Shown here piece after piece: positions 1 through 7,071 of a DNA stretch of 14,531 nucleotides (its first letter is position 1; every line of letters starts with the position of its first letter). Position numbers and translations under genes: made by a program. This DNA is from CATZDY01 sp045599035. GTDB lineage: Bacteria > Bacillota > Desulfotomaculia > Desulfotomaculales > Desulfocucumaceae. The notes under the pieces were generated by a model. It was not told the origin of the DNA. It searched no databases and saw only the letters and a program-made list of their open reading frames with translations. The stretch lies in NCBI GenBank assembly GCA_045599035.1, contig JAZRVI010000057.1, positions 1 through 14,531 of the forward strand, written 5' to 3'.

Positions 1-88
1 TATTTTTCTTTTGTTTGTGTCTTTAAGTTACACATAGATTATATATTCAATCCATGTAATTGTCAACAAGCTGGAGTTAAAAATTAAA

Positions 89-130
89 GCGGCTTATATC
101 CCACGTGCAAGCACGTGGGTTTTACGCCGC
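89..130. repeat. Long two-tier palindrome, REP/IS200-end-like
   Basis: The inner arms CCCACGTGC (100-108) and GCACGTGGG (111-119) are perfect complements around a 2-nt loop. Outer arms GCGGC (89-93) and GCCGC (126-130) close a second tier across a 6/6-nt internal loop. There is no T-run after it, so it does not look like a simple intrinsic terminator. The layout (a GC palindrome with short AT-rich shoulders between outer arms) resembles extragenic palindromes mobilised by IS200/IS605 Y1 transposases. That assignment is inference; the palindrome itself is seen directly. Confidence 0.55.
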
Positions 131-178
131 AAATTATAACCATGTGTTGCACAGCATTTATTTTCAGGAAAAAAATAA

Positions 179-222
179 AAAAACTGTTCCAAAAGCTTAG
201 GCTTTTCTCGAACAGTTTTTTT
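179..222 (-). terminator. Intrinsic terminator, likely for abrB (bidirectional)
   Basis: AAACTGTTC and AAAAGC on the left pair with GCTTTT and GAACAGTTT on the right, giving a long stem interrupted by a small internal loop around TTAG. An A-run before it and a T-run after it make it functional in either direction. It lies about 130 bp past the abrB stop codon on the minus strand. Confidence 0.7.
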
Positions 223-349
223 ATTATGGTGTTTCTGGGAATTTTTTAAAAGTTGTTTAAGTTTTCTAGTCTCTTTTGTTTAATTTGTTAAAAAATCTTC
301 CTCACATTAAGCAGATGCTCCAAATCCAATTCAAAAAAATAAATTTTAA

Positions 350-604
350 TTACATAGCTTTGGCAGTTTCAATCATTGCTAAGGCACATTCTTTGCAGAC
401 CAGTTTGCCTTTGTAATTTTGCACATCGCTGGCGTTACCGCAGAAAACGCAGGCCGGTTCATATTTCTTGAGGATAATTTTTTCATTATCCACATAAATT
501 TCCAGAGCATCTTTTTCATCAATGCCCAAAGTGCGGCGTAATTCGATGGGAATAACCACCCGTCCCAATTCGTCTACTTTTCTTACAATACCAGTTGACT
601 TCAT
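350..604 (-). CDS. abrB: AbrB-family transition-state regulator with C-terminal Cys4 tail
   Basis: This is a small DNA-binding regulator of the AbrB/SpoVT swapped-hairpin family, which represses post-exponential and sporulation genes in Bacillus. Residues 1-48 (MKSTGIVRKVDELGRVVIPI onward, through the LRRTLGI and ALEIYVD segments) match Bacillus AbrB almost residue for residue. The C-terminus differs: it carries CxxC at residues 52-55 and again at 70-73, a probable zinc-binding tail common in clostridial homologues. The reading frame stays open up to 715, but AGGAGG at 613-618 sets the start at the ATG at 604 (8-nt spacing; an adjacent ATG at 607 is the alternative). The product is 84 aa. It is divergent from metG, as in Bacillus, and has its own strong promoter. 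It may be autoregulated, as AbrB is in Bacillus (inference). Confidence 0.93.
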   Translation of the reverse strand: MKSTGIVRKVDELGRVVIPIELRRTLGIDEKDALEIYVDNEKIILKKYEPACVFCGNASDVQNYKGKLVCKECALAMIETAKAM

Positions 605-673
605 CATTTTTTCCTCCTTTTCCCAAGGATTAAAAACCATTCCTTGAAACTTAAATTTAAAATAACTAGTTAG

Positions 674-702
674 ATGATACCATTGATACCAGTAAAAGTC
701 AA
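674..702 (-). promoter_or_regulatory. SigA-type promoter of abrB
   Basis: Reading the minus strand, TTGACT (702-697) is followed after exactly 17 nt by TATCAT (679-674). The box lies about 70 bp upstream of the abrB start, leaving a short AT-rich leader. Confidence 0.75.
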
Positions 703-805
703 TATGCTTTTGCACTATTTCCGGGAAAATTTGCGGTTTTTGCCTTTATTACAGGGTTTTAGGAAAAAACGGTCGATTAATTTTATAACGGAAAAGCTTC
801 CTCTC

Positions 806-834
806 TTGCCTTTTGGACATCAGCTTGTTAAAAT
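806..834 (+). promoter_or_regulatory. Candidate SigA promoter of metG-tatD
   Basis: TTGCCT (806-811), a 17-nt spacer, then TAAAAT (829-834), ending about 33 bp before the metG start. The match is moderate (4/6 and 5/6). The short leader leaves no room for a T-box, and I see no T-box motif upstream. Confidence 0.4.
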
Positions 835-867
835 AAAAGAAATCATTGCCAGGAGGAGGATTTGGTT

Positions 868-2409
868 TTGAAACCCCAATTCTATATAACCACCCCTATT
901 TATTATCCCAGTGATAATTTACATATGGGACACGCTTATTCCACCGTAGCCGCTGATTCGCTGGCTCGGTTTAAGAGATTGACCGGCTATGAGGTTTATT
1001 TTTTGACCGGAGCCGATGAGCATGGCCAAAAAATAGAACGAATTTGCGAGGCCAAGGGCGAAACTCCCCAAGCTTATGTGGATAAAATTGTAGCCGGTAT
1101 TCAGAAACTTTGGAAAACCCTGAATATCAGCAACAATGATTTTATTCGTACCACTCAGGAACGCCACAAGGCCACCGTCGGCAAGATTTTTACCCGGCTC
1201 TATGAGCAGGGAGATATTTATAAAGGAACCTATAAGGGCTGGTATTGCAATCCCTGCGAATCCATGTGGACCGAAGCCCGGCTGGTGGACGGCAAATGCC
1301 CGGATTGCGGCCGGGAAGTGGAGCTGTTGGAAGAAGAAAGCTATTTCTTCAAGCTTTCCAAATATTCGGATCGCCTGTTGCAGCACATTGAAGAACATCC
1401 GGATTTTATTTTGCCCCTGACCCGCCGTAATGAAATGATTAGCTTTATTAAAAGCGGCCTGGAGGATCTTTCTGTTTCTCGAACCACTTTTAATTGGGGG
1501 ATTCCGGTGCCTTTTGATCCCAAGCATGTTATTTATGTTTGGATTGATGCTTTGTCCAATTATCTTTCAGCTTTGGGCTATCTCAGCGAAGACGACAGCC
1601 TGTATCAAAAATTCTGGCCGGCTCAGGTGCATTTGATGGCCAAGGATATTGTGCGTTTCCACAGCATTATTTGGCCTATTTTATTGATGGCTCTGGATTT
1701 ACCTTTGCCCCAGCAGGTTATTGCTCACGGTTGGATTTTGCTGGAAAGCGGCAAAATGAGCAAGTCCTTGGGCAATGTAATTGATCCCTTTATTTTGTGT
1801 GATAAATACGGGGTGGATGCTATTCGTTATTATTTGCTGCGGGAACTGCCCTTTGGAGCCGATGGCTATTATTCGGAGGAAGCTCTGGTAAATCGCATTA
1901 ATCAGGATTTGGCCAATGACTATGGCAATTTGGTCAGCCGAACCCTGGGAATGCTGAAGAAATACTTTAAGGGAGTGGTTCAGGAACCCAGCTTGTCTGC
2001 CGACCCCGATCCGGAGCTGCAAAAGCTGGCGGAGGCAACCCCGGCTTTGGTTGAAAAATTAATGGATAAACGGGAGATTTCCAATGCTTTGGGAGCCATT
2101 TGGGAGCTGGTAGGCCGGGCTAACAAATATGTAGATGACACTTCCCCTTGGGCTTTGGCCAAGGATCCGGAACAAAATGCCCGTTTGGGAACAGTTCTTT
2201 ATAATTTGCTGGAAAGCGTGCGTTTTATCAGCGTACTGGTTTCGCCCTTTATGCCGCAGACTCCGGCCAAGGTTTGGGAGCAGCTTAATTTGACGGATCG
2301 GGCTGACTTGCAGACCTGGGACAGCCTGCAATGGGGCAGACTGCCGGCTGGTATTCAAATGGAAAAAGGGGAAGCCCTGTTCCCCCGCATTGAAATTGAG
2401 AAGGAATAA
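868..2409 (+). CDS. metG: Methionyl-tRNA synthetase (short form, no C-terminal tRNA-binding domain)
   Basis: This cytoplasmic class I synthetase charges tRNA-Met with methionine. The Rossmann domain carries HMGH at residues 19-22 (the HIGH motif) and KMSKS at 296-300. The inserted knuckle has Cys127/130 and Cys144/147, a complete four-cysteine zinc site. An anticodon-binding helical domain follows (roughly 350-500). The product is about 513 aa. Many Firmicutes MetG proteins are about 650 aa because of a C-terminal EMAP/Trbp111-like tRNA-binding domain, which is absent here; the gene stops cleanly 2 bp before tatD. The start is non-canonical: AGGAGGAGGA at 851-860 serves two in-frame TTG codons, 862 and 868. 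I prefer 868 for spacing, and 862 would add two residues. Confidence 0.96.
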   Translation: MKPQFYITTPIYYPSDNLHMGHAYSTVAADSLARFKRLTGYEVYFLTGADEHGQKIERICEAKGETPQAYVDKIVAGIQKLWKTLNISNNDFIRTTQERHKATVGKIFTRLYEQGDIYKGTYKGWYCNPCESMWTEARLVDGKCPDCGREVELLEEESYFFKLSKYSDRLLQHIEEHPDFILPLTRRNEMISFIKSGLEDLSVSRTTFNWGIPVPFDPKHVIYVWIDALSNYLSALGYLSEDDSLYQKFWPAQVHLMAKDIVRFHSIIWPILLMALDLPLPQQVIAHGWILLESGKMSKSLGNVIDPFILCDKYGVDAIRYYLLRELPFGADGYYSEEALVNRINQDLANDYGNLVSRTLGMLKKYFKGVVQEPSLSADPDPELQKLAEATPALVEKLMDKREISNALGAIWELVGRANKYVDDTSPWALAKDPEQNARLGTVLYNLLESVRFISVLVSPFMPQTPAKVWEQLNLTDRADLQTWDSLQWGRLPAGIQMEKGEALFPRIEIEKE

Positions 2410-2411
2410 AT

Positions 2412-3179
2412 ATGGACAGAATTTTGGTGGATACCCACAGTCATATTGATTTGGAAGTTTTTGACGAAGATCGGGATTTGGTTATTCAACGCCTGGAAAA
2501 AGCTGGTATTAAGCTGTTGGTTTGTGCGGCTTTTGATTTGACTTCTTCCCAACGGGCGGTGGAATTGGCGGCTACTCTGGATTATGCCGTCGCTCTGGTG
2601 GGGATTCATCCCCATCACGCCGATCAGGAATATTCTCTGGAGCCCTTGCAGCAATGGCTCCAAAACGGTCAGGCGGCGGCTATTGGGGAAATTGGTCTGG
2701 ATTATTACCGCAATTTAACCCCCAAAGAAGCTCAGAAAAAGCTGTTTCGGGAGCAGTTGGCTTTAGCTCGGGAGCTGGACTTGCCAGTTATTATTCATGA
2801 CCGGGAAGCTCATGGAGATATCCTGGAAATTTTGAGGAAAGATGGAGTAAGCTCCCGGGGCGGAATTTTGCATTGTTTCAGCGGCAGTTGGGAAATGGCT
2901 CAGGAATGTTTGAAAATGGGCTTTTACCTTTCCTTTGGCGGGCCGGTAACTTATCCCAATTCGGTTCATCCCAAAGAAGCTGCTGCCCGCTGCCCTCTGG
3001 AACGCCTTTTAACCGAAACCGATTGTCCCTATTTGTCGCCCCAGCCTCGCCGGGGCAAACGCAATGAACCGGCTTATGTAGCCTATGTGCTGGAAGAAAT
3101 TGCAGCTTTGCGGCAAACCAGTCCGGAAGAATTGGGGACGGCCATTTGGCAAAATGGCAAAACTTTATTTGGCCTTTAG
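2412..3179 (+). CDS. tatD: TatD-family metal-dependent hydrolase (deoxyribonuclease-like)
   Basis: This is a TIM-barrel amidohydrolase-fold nuclease of the TatD/YabD family, thought to act on DNA ends or D-aminoacyl-tRNA. All metal ligands are visible: DTHSH near the N-terminus (His9, His11), GEIGLDYYR with Glu93, His129 in VIIHDREAH, His154 in ILHCFSG, and Asp204 in TETDCPYLSP. The length (255 aa) is typical. It starts 2 bp after the metG stop, with AAGGA overlapping the end of metG, so the two are very likely cotranscribed and coupled. The metG-tatD pair is conserved in Firmicutes (metS-yabD in Bacillus). It converges on the folate operon; no clean terminator is visible in the 56-bp gap. 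Confidence 0.95.
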   Translation: MDRILVDTHSHIDLEVFDEDRDLVIQRLEKAGIKLLVCAAFDLTSSQRAVELAATLDYAVALVGIHPHHADQEYSLEPLQQWLQNGQAAAIGEIGLDYYRNLTPKEAQKKLFREQLALARELDLPVIIHDREAHGDILEILRKDGVSSRGGILHCFSGSWEMAQECLKMGFYLSFGGPVTYPNSVHPKEAAARCPLERLLTETDCPYLSPQPRRGKRNEPAYVAYVLEEIAALRQTSPEELGTAIWQNGKTLFGL

Positions 3180-3235
3180 CTCCAATCGGAGAGCTGTTCT
3201 CAGGCAGAAAATAGGCAGGTTTTTTCGATTTGAAG

Positions 3236-3898
3236 CTATTGCCGCCAAAGCTCCACCGCCAGCTTAAACAAATATTCGGCAGCCAGTACATCCTCCAGGG
3301 AATTGGCACTGGCTGCCACTATTGTTAAGCCGGTTTTAAGGCTCCTGGCCGCTTTGACCGCCCGCTCTATGCTGATTTGAGCCGGTCGGCGGCCTTTTTT
3401 TCCGGCAGTCCGGGCAATAGTGGCGGTCAGGATTGCTGGAGCTTTGGCACAGGCAGCAGCATCGAAGGCCGTTCCTCCGGTGGCCGTAATCCCCAAGACC
3501 ACCTTATTGTTAAAATCAGCCAGATGGACTATTCCGGCTCCGCAATTGGGCAAAATATTTTCCACCATGGCTCCGCTGGCTCGGACTCCGGCCAAAGCCT
3601 GAGCTGCATAAGCAGCCTGTTCTGCCGAGCTGCCCCAACGGGGTTCGGAAACAGCAATGACCTGGGTTTGATATTGCAAGGCCAACTCCCCGGCTTTCTT
3701 CCCCTGGGCAAAAGGGTTTACTGGAACCGGAGGTCGGCTGGAATCCGGAGCAGCTCCCCAAAAAGCCCGGACTCCAGCTTCCAAAACAGCCTCGGCTGTG
3801 GTGGAAAAATCTATCAGATCAACAATGACCACTACCTGACCAGCTTGGGCTGCTTGAGCGGCTCCGCTGGCATCCGTGCTTAAAGTTACAATAGACAT
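3236..3898 (-). CDS. ComB-like protein (2-phosphosulfolactate phosphatase family resemblance)
   Basis: This is the last gene of the folate-containing operon, encoding 220 aa. Two stretches recall the ComB family: VVVIVDLIDFSTTAEAVLEA at residues 22-41 (family pattern VVIDVLRAsTT, the Asp kept) and SLEDVLAAEYL near the C-terminus (family pattern SLeDvlaAg). Between them is a Gly/Ala-rich segment with TATGGTA, where the family has TtNGT. ComB hydrolyses 2-phosphosulfolactate in coenzyme M synthesis in methanogens; bacterial relatives mostly have no known role, so function here is open. SD AAGGAG (3905-3910) lies in the last codons of the preceding gene, only 3 bp away, indicating translational coupling. 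The protein is alanine-rich, with no signal peptide or membrane segment. Family membership is inference. Confidence 0.6.
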   Translation of the reverse strand: MSIVTLSTDASGAAQAAQAGQVVVIVDLIDFSTTAEAVLEAGVRAFWGAAPDSSRPPVPVNPFAQGKKAGELALQYQTQVIAVSEPRWGSSAEQAAYAAQALAGVRASGAMVENILPNCGAGIVHLADFNNKVVLGITATGGTAFDAAACAKAPAILTATIARTAGKKGRRPAQISIERAVKAARSLKTGLTIVAASANSLEDVLAAEYLFKLAVELWRQ

Positions 3899-3901
3899 TT
3901 T

Positions 3902-4984
3902 TTACTCCTTAGAACCTGAAAGATAAAATCCGCTGGCGGCTGCGGCTTGGAAAAAGGCCGGGTCTTCTGCAAATTTTCGTCCCATACTGCTGACCTGCAA
4001 GTCAAAGCTTTGCAAGGCAGCTTCGGTTTGTCCGGCTTCCTGCCAGATAATCTGATGGCGATCCGCCAGATGGCTGTCCCGGATTTGCTGTTCCACCACT
4101 TGCCGCTGTTCAGCAGGCAGTTGGGGAAAAACAATTTCGCAGGCTTTCAAGGCTACTCGCCCCAAAGCGGTTTGGGTGTGATGGCTTAAGCCCCAATGCC
4201 GGGGACGGGGATCGGCAAAGCTGAGACGGGGAATGGCCAGCGGTCTGCCGCCCAAAATCTGCACGGCATTGACCAGCTCTCCCTGCTCAATGCCGGTAAA
4301 GCCAAAGGCCGAACCGGTTCCCACAATGCCCGGCCCCATGCAGGCCAGAATTATTTCGGCTCCGGCGGCTTTGGCGGCCAAAAGACCGCTGTAATTGTTG
4401 ACCGCCTCCCAGTCTCCCCCAAAGGCATGACCGCAGGTTACTACTCCCTGCATCAGACCCTTCTCCCGCAGTTGAACCAGATTGCGGCTGAAATAAGCGG
4501 GCAGAGCGGCTCCATCAGTCATCAGAACAATAATTTTGGCTTTGTTTGGCTGTTGATAGTTCAAGGCAGCCAGCAAGGGGGGCAGCATACTGTGCAGAGT
4601 GCCGATAATAACCGGGGTTCCGGCCAGGGTGCTGGTTTGGCGATAGGCCGGATTCAGCGGGTGTTCTTCTTCTTCCACCGAAAGAACCTTGACCTGCATG
4701 GGAGTATAACGCAGCTTCATAATATGCCCCGCTTCTTCCATGGCCAGTTCCGGCTGATTTAAATTGGCCAAAACAAAATGCCAGCCTCCGGTTCCCAATT
4801 TTTTGCTGACGGCGGTGGTATTGAGATAAACCCAGTCTCCGACTGCAATTTCTCCGGTCAAGGCATCATAATTGACCGCTTTGGCCAGAGTGCCGGACAA
4901 ATTGACCCGAACTTCAGTATAATTGGGACGGTGACTGAGAATTGCCTGCACCTGAGCTTTTTTTAATTCTAATTTTCCCTGCAT
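3902..4984 (-). CDS. DUF3866 family protein
   Basis: I recognise this as the DUF3866 family of Clostridia and related Firmicutes; the function is unknown. Recognisable blocks in order: GHIMKLRYTPMQ (about residues 90-100), SMLPPLLAAL, IVLMTDGAALP, TCGHAFGGDWEAVN, CMGPGIVGTGSAFGFTGI, and LSFADPRPRHWGLSHHTQTA, then a helical C-terminus. The conserved His, Asp and Gly-rich blocks suggest an enzyme, but I cannot assign a reaction. The frame opens earlier (5110), overlapping folK, but ATG 4984 with AAAGG (4994-4998, 9-nt spacing) gives 360 aa and follows folK by 19 bp. It is soluble, with no signal peptide. Its place between folK and the ComB-like gene, with coupled translation, ties it to the folate operon. 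Confidence 0.85.
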   Translation of the reverse strand: MQGKLELKKAQVQAILSHRPNYTEVRVNLSGTLAKAVNYDALTGEIAVGDWVYLNTTAVSKKLGTGGWHFVLANLNQPELAMEEAGHIMKLRYTPMQVKVLSVEEEEHPLNPAYRQTSTLAGTPVIIGTLHSMLPPLLAALNYQQPNKAKIIVLMTDGAALPAYFSRNLVQLREKGLMQGVVTCGHAFGGDWEAVNNYSGLLAAKAAGAEIILACMGPGIVGTGSAFGFTGIEQGELVNAVQILGGRPLAIPRLSFADPRPRHWGLSHHTQTALGRVALKACEIVFPQLPAEQRQVVEQQIRDSHLADRHQIIWQEAGQTEAALQSFDLQVSSMGRKFAEDPAFFQAAAASGFYLSGSKE

Positions 4985-5003
4985 CAGGATTTTCCTTTCC
5001 GGC

Positions 5004-5483
5004 TTAAGCCTGCACTTGATTTTTTTCCAGCTCCTGCAGCAGCTCTCGGACAACACCCATTTGGGGCAGTTCCAAATCCGGACAAATTTCGGCCAAAGGC
5101 AAAAGAACAAAGCTGCGGTCTTTAATGTAAGGATGAGGCAAGGTCAGCTTCTCGGTTTGAACCACCAAATCCGCATAGGCCAGAAGATCCAGATCAATTA
5201 CTCTGGGTCCCCAATGAATGGTTCGGACTCGTCCCATTTGATTTTCAATAGACAGCAAATTTTCCAAAAGCTCCAAAGGCTGTTCTTCGGTTTCAATTTC
5301 CGCTGCTGTATTCAAAAACCAGTCCTGTTCTACCGGCCCCACAGGAGCAGTACGATAAAAGGCGGCGGTTTTGGTGATTTTGACCTGGGGCAGGTCGGCT
5401 ATTTTTTGCAAAGCCACTCTCAAATTAGATTCTTTGTTGCCCAAATTAGTACCTATACCAATATATGCTTTCTTAATAGTCAC
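5004..5483 (-). CDS. folK: 2-amino-4-hydroxy-6-hydroxymethyldihydropteridine pyrophosphokinase (HPPK)
   Basis: HPPK transfers pyrophosphate from ATP to 6-hydroxymethyl-7,8-dihydropterin, making the substrate of FolP. Diagnostic blocks are AYIGIGTNLGNKESNL at the N-terminus, FYRTAPVGPVEQDWFLN, and the HPPK signature GPRVIDLDLL with its two magnesium-binding Asp residues, followed by LPHPYIKDRSFVLLPLAEI. An ATG at 5525 would place 14 extra residues inside folB. GTG 5483 preceded by AAGGGG at 6-nt spacing puts the start right before the conserved strand, giving 159 aa, the normal family length. The start overlaps the folB stop by 11 bp, so the two genes are coupled. Confidence 0.93.
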   Translation of the reverse strand: MTIKKAYIGIGTNLGNKESNLRVALQKIADLPQVKITKTAAFYRTAPVGPVEQDWFLNTAAEIETEEQPLELLENLLSIENQMGRVRTIHWGPRVIDLDLLAYADLVVQTEKLTLPHPYIKDRSFVLLPLAEICPDLELPQMGVVRELLQELEKNQVQA

Positions 5484-5868
5484 AGAAATCCCCTTTTTCC
5501 TCCAGTAATTTAGCGGAGCGTTCAATTTCTACAGCCATACAGTCAAAAATCCCAGCTATGGGAGCCTGTGGTTTTTCAATTCGTACCCGAATTTTTTTGA
5601 TCAGGGGGAATTTCTGCAAAACGGCTTGAGCAATTTTTTCGGCTGCGGTCTCAATTAAGCGGCAGGGTTCCCCTTCCATAATTTCCCGGCAAAGCTGATA
5701 GACTTCGGCATAATTAACGGTTAGTTCCAAATTATCGCTGCTTCCGGCCGACTGTAAATCCAAAAATAAGCTTAAATCCACTTTGAATCTTTGTCCCAGG
5801 CTGTTTTCTTCCCTTAAGACTCCGTGGCGGCCATAAAACTGCAAACCCTGTAAATCTATTTTATCCAT
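5473..5868 (-). CDS. folB: Dihydroneopterin aldolase
   Basis: This enzyme cleaves 7,8-dihydroneopterin to 6-hydroxymethyl-7,8-dihydropterin and glycolaldehyde, the step before FolK. Family residues are present: FYGRHGVLREEN with the substrate-binding Glu near residue 20, LTVNYAEVYQL with the Tyr near 53, and VRIEKPQAPI with the catalytic Lys near 100. The length (131 aa) is slightly above the usual ~120 because of a short acidic tail (LLEEKGDFCDY) whose codons overlap the start of folK. The ATG directly follows the folP stop codon, and the SD AAAGGA lies within folP. Confidence 0.94.
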   Translation of the reverse strand: MDKIDLQGLQFYGRHGVLREENSLGQRFKVDLSLFLDLQSAGSSDNLELTVNYAEVYQLCREIMEGEPCRLIETAAEKIAQAVLQKFPLIKKIRVRIEKPQAPIAGIFDCMAVEIERSAKLLEEKGDFCDY

Positions 5869-7071
5869 TTAGCTGTCCTTTCCTGTTTTTTTACGATATA
5901 AAGCATCGGCCATTCGAGCTGCTCGGACGGTGGCCTGAACATCATGTACCCGCACAATATCAGCACCTTTGCCGATTCCGGCTACTACTGTGGCCAGGGT
6001 TCCTTCCACTCTTTCATTAACCGGCAGATCCAAAACCTGTCCAATAAAGCCCTTGCGGGAAGTACCCAGCAAAATGGGCAGACCCAGTACTTCCAATTCT
6101 TCCAGGCGTTGCAGAACTTCCAGATTTTGTTTCCAGTCCTTGCCAAAGCCAATTCCCGGATCCAGAATTAAATTTTCCGGTTTAATTCCGGCGGCTTCGG
6201 CCTTTTGGCAGCAAGCCTGAAAATAAGCAATTAAGTCTCCCATTAATTCCCGATATTGATTGCCCTGCTGATTGTGCATTAAAACAATCGGAATCTGAGC
6301 CTTGGCTGCAACCTTCGCCATTTGATCATCATAGCCCAAAGCCCATTGATCATTGAGCAAAGAAACCCCTTCAGCCAAAGCAGCTTCGGCCACTTCGCCT
6401 TTAAAAGTATCCACCGAAATTGGCAGTTTTATTTCCTGTACCAGGCGTTTTAAAACCGGCAGCAGCCGTTCCTTTTCTACTGAGGCTGCAACTGGAGTAT
6501 GGCCAGGCCGGGTGCTTTCAGCTCCCAGATCAATAATATCTGCTCCGGCAGCAGCCATTTTGTGGGCTTGTTCCAGGGCAAAGCCGGGATCCAAATAGCA
6601 GCCTTCATCCGAAAAGCTGTCCGGGGTGGCGTTTAAAATTCCCATTACCAGGGTTCTTTCCCCCAGGGGAAGCTGATATGACCCGCATTGCAAAAGGCGA
6701 GCCGGGCGGCCTTCCAAATGGTGCAGGGCTTCCAGAATTTGCTGGCTGAGATCCTTCAGGCCAAAGGGCTGCATTTTTAATTTGCGGCAAACAAGCTCAT
6801 ATTGTTTCAAGGTGGCCATCATAATAATATGAGTGCCATTTCCGGTGCAGTCGGCAACTCCTTTTTCGACGGCAGCTTCTCCACCTTTACTGAGCATTTC
6901 CTGCTTAATAATATTGGCCTGCCGAATGTCCAGATCATAGATTTTTAAAACCCGGTGAACTCCTTTGGGAGCCATTAATTGGCAGCCGGCGGGATCGGCT
7001 CCCAGATGAATTAATTCCTGCAAAGCGTCTTCCCGATTTAAAAAGCTGATTTTTCTAATGGTTTTTGCCAT
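5869..7071 (-). CDS. folP: Dihydropteroate synthase with N-terminal extension domain
   Basis: DHPS condenses 6-hydroxymethyl-dihydropterin pyrophosphate with p-aminobenzoate to give dihydropteroate; it is the sulfonamide target. The TIM barrel starts around residue 138: GILNATPDSFSD (144-155), DLGAESTRPG (181-190), ISVDTFK (218-224), then DPGIGFGK, LGTSRKGFIG and RVHDV. Residues 1-135 form an extra N-terminal region (LMAPKGVHRVLKIYDL, NIIKQEMLSKGGEAAVEKG, LKMQPFG) seen in clostridial DHPS proteins of about 400 aa; a plain DHPS is about 280 aa. The role of this region is not known to me. The frame is open to 7407, but ATG 7071 with GGAGGTG at 7083-7089 (11-nt spacing) gives 400 aa and overlaps the HD-domain gene by 17 bp. 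Confidence 0.93.
   Translation of the reverse strand: MAKTIRKISFLNREDALQELIHLGADPAGCQLMAPKGVHRVLKIYDLDIRQANIIKQEMLSKGGEAAVEKGVADCTGNGTHIIMMATLKQYELVCRKLKMQPFGLKDLSQQILEALHHLEGRPARLLQCGSYQLPLGERTLVMGILNATPDSFSDEGCYLDPGFALEQAHKMAAAGADIIDLGAESTRPGHTPVAASVEKERLLPVLKRLVQEIKLPISVDTFKGEVAEAALAEGVSLLNDQWALGYDDQMAKVAAKAQIPIVLMHNQQGNQYRELMGDLIAYFQACCQKAEAAGIKPENLILDPGIGFGKDWKQNLEVLQRLEELEVLGLPILLGTSRKGFIGQVLDLPVNERVEGTLATVVAGIGKGADIVRVHDVQATVRAARMADALYRKKTGKDS

Larger units (their letters stand above)
1..349. other. Intergenic stretch without a gene
   Basis: I see no convincing coding sequence here on either strand. The stretch is AT-rich and holds two structured elements, listed separately: a long palindrome at 89-130 and a bidirectional terminator-like hairpin at 179-222. 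The rest (1-88 and 223-349) shows nothing I can name. Confidence 0.6.

Noticed and set aside
720..862. Possible T-box leader for metG
   Set aside because: No T-box sequence or antiterminator pair is visible, and the best promoter leaves only about 30 nt of leader.
674..871. 65-codon plus-strand frame in the abrB-metG gap
   Set aside because: It overlaps the abrB promoter and the metG ribosome site, lacks its own ribosome site, and its product resembles nothing.
919..1527. 202-codon minus-strand frame inside metG
   Set aside because: Antisense shadow of metG; the product shows no domain and the sense strand has all synthetase motifs.
3180..3235. Terminator between the convergent tatD and ComB-like genes
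   Set aside because: There is a TTTTTT run near 3219, but the sequence before it is a direct repeat (GGCAG) rather than a convincing stem; only weak pairings exist.
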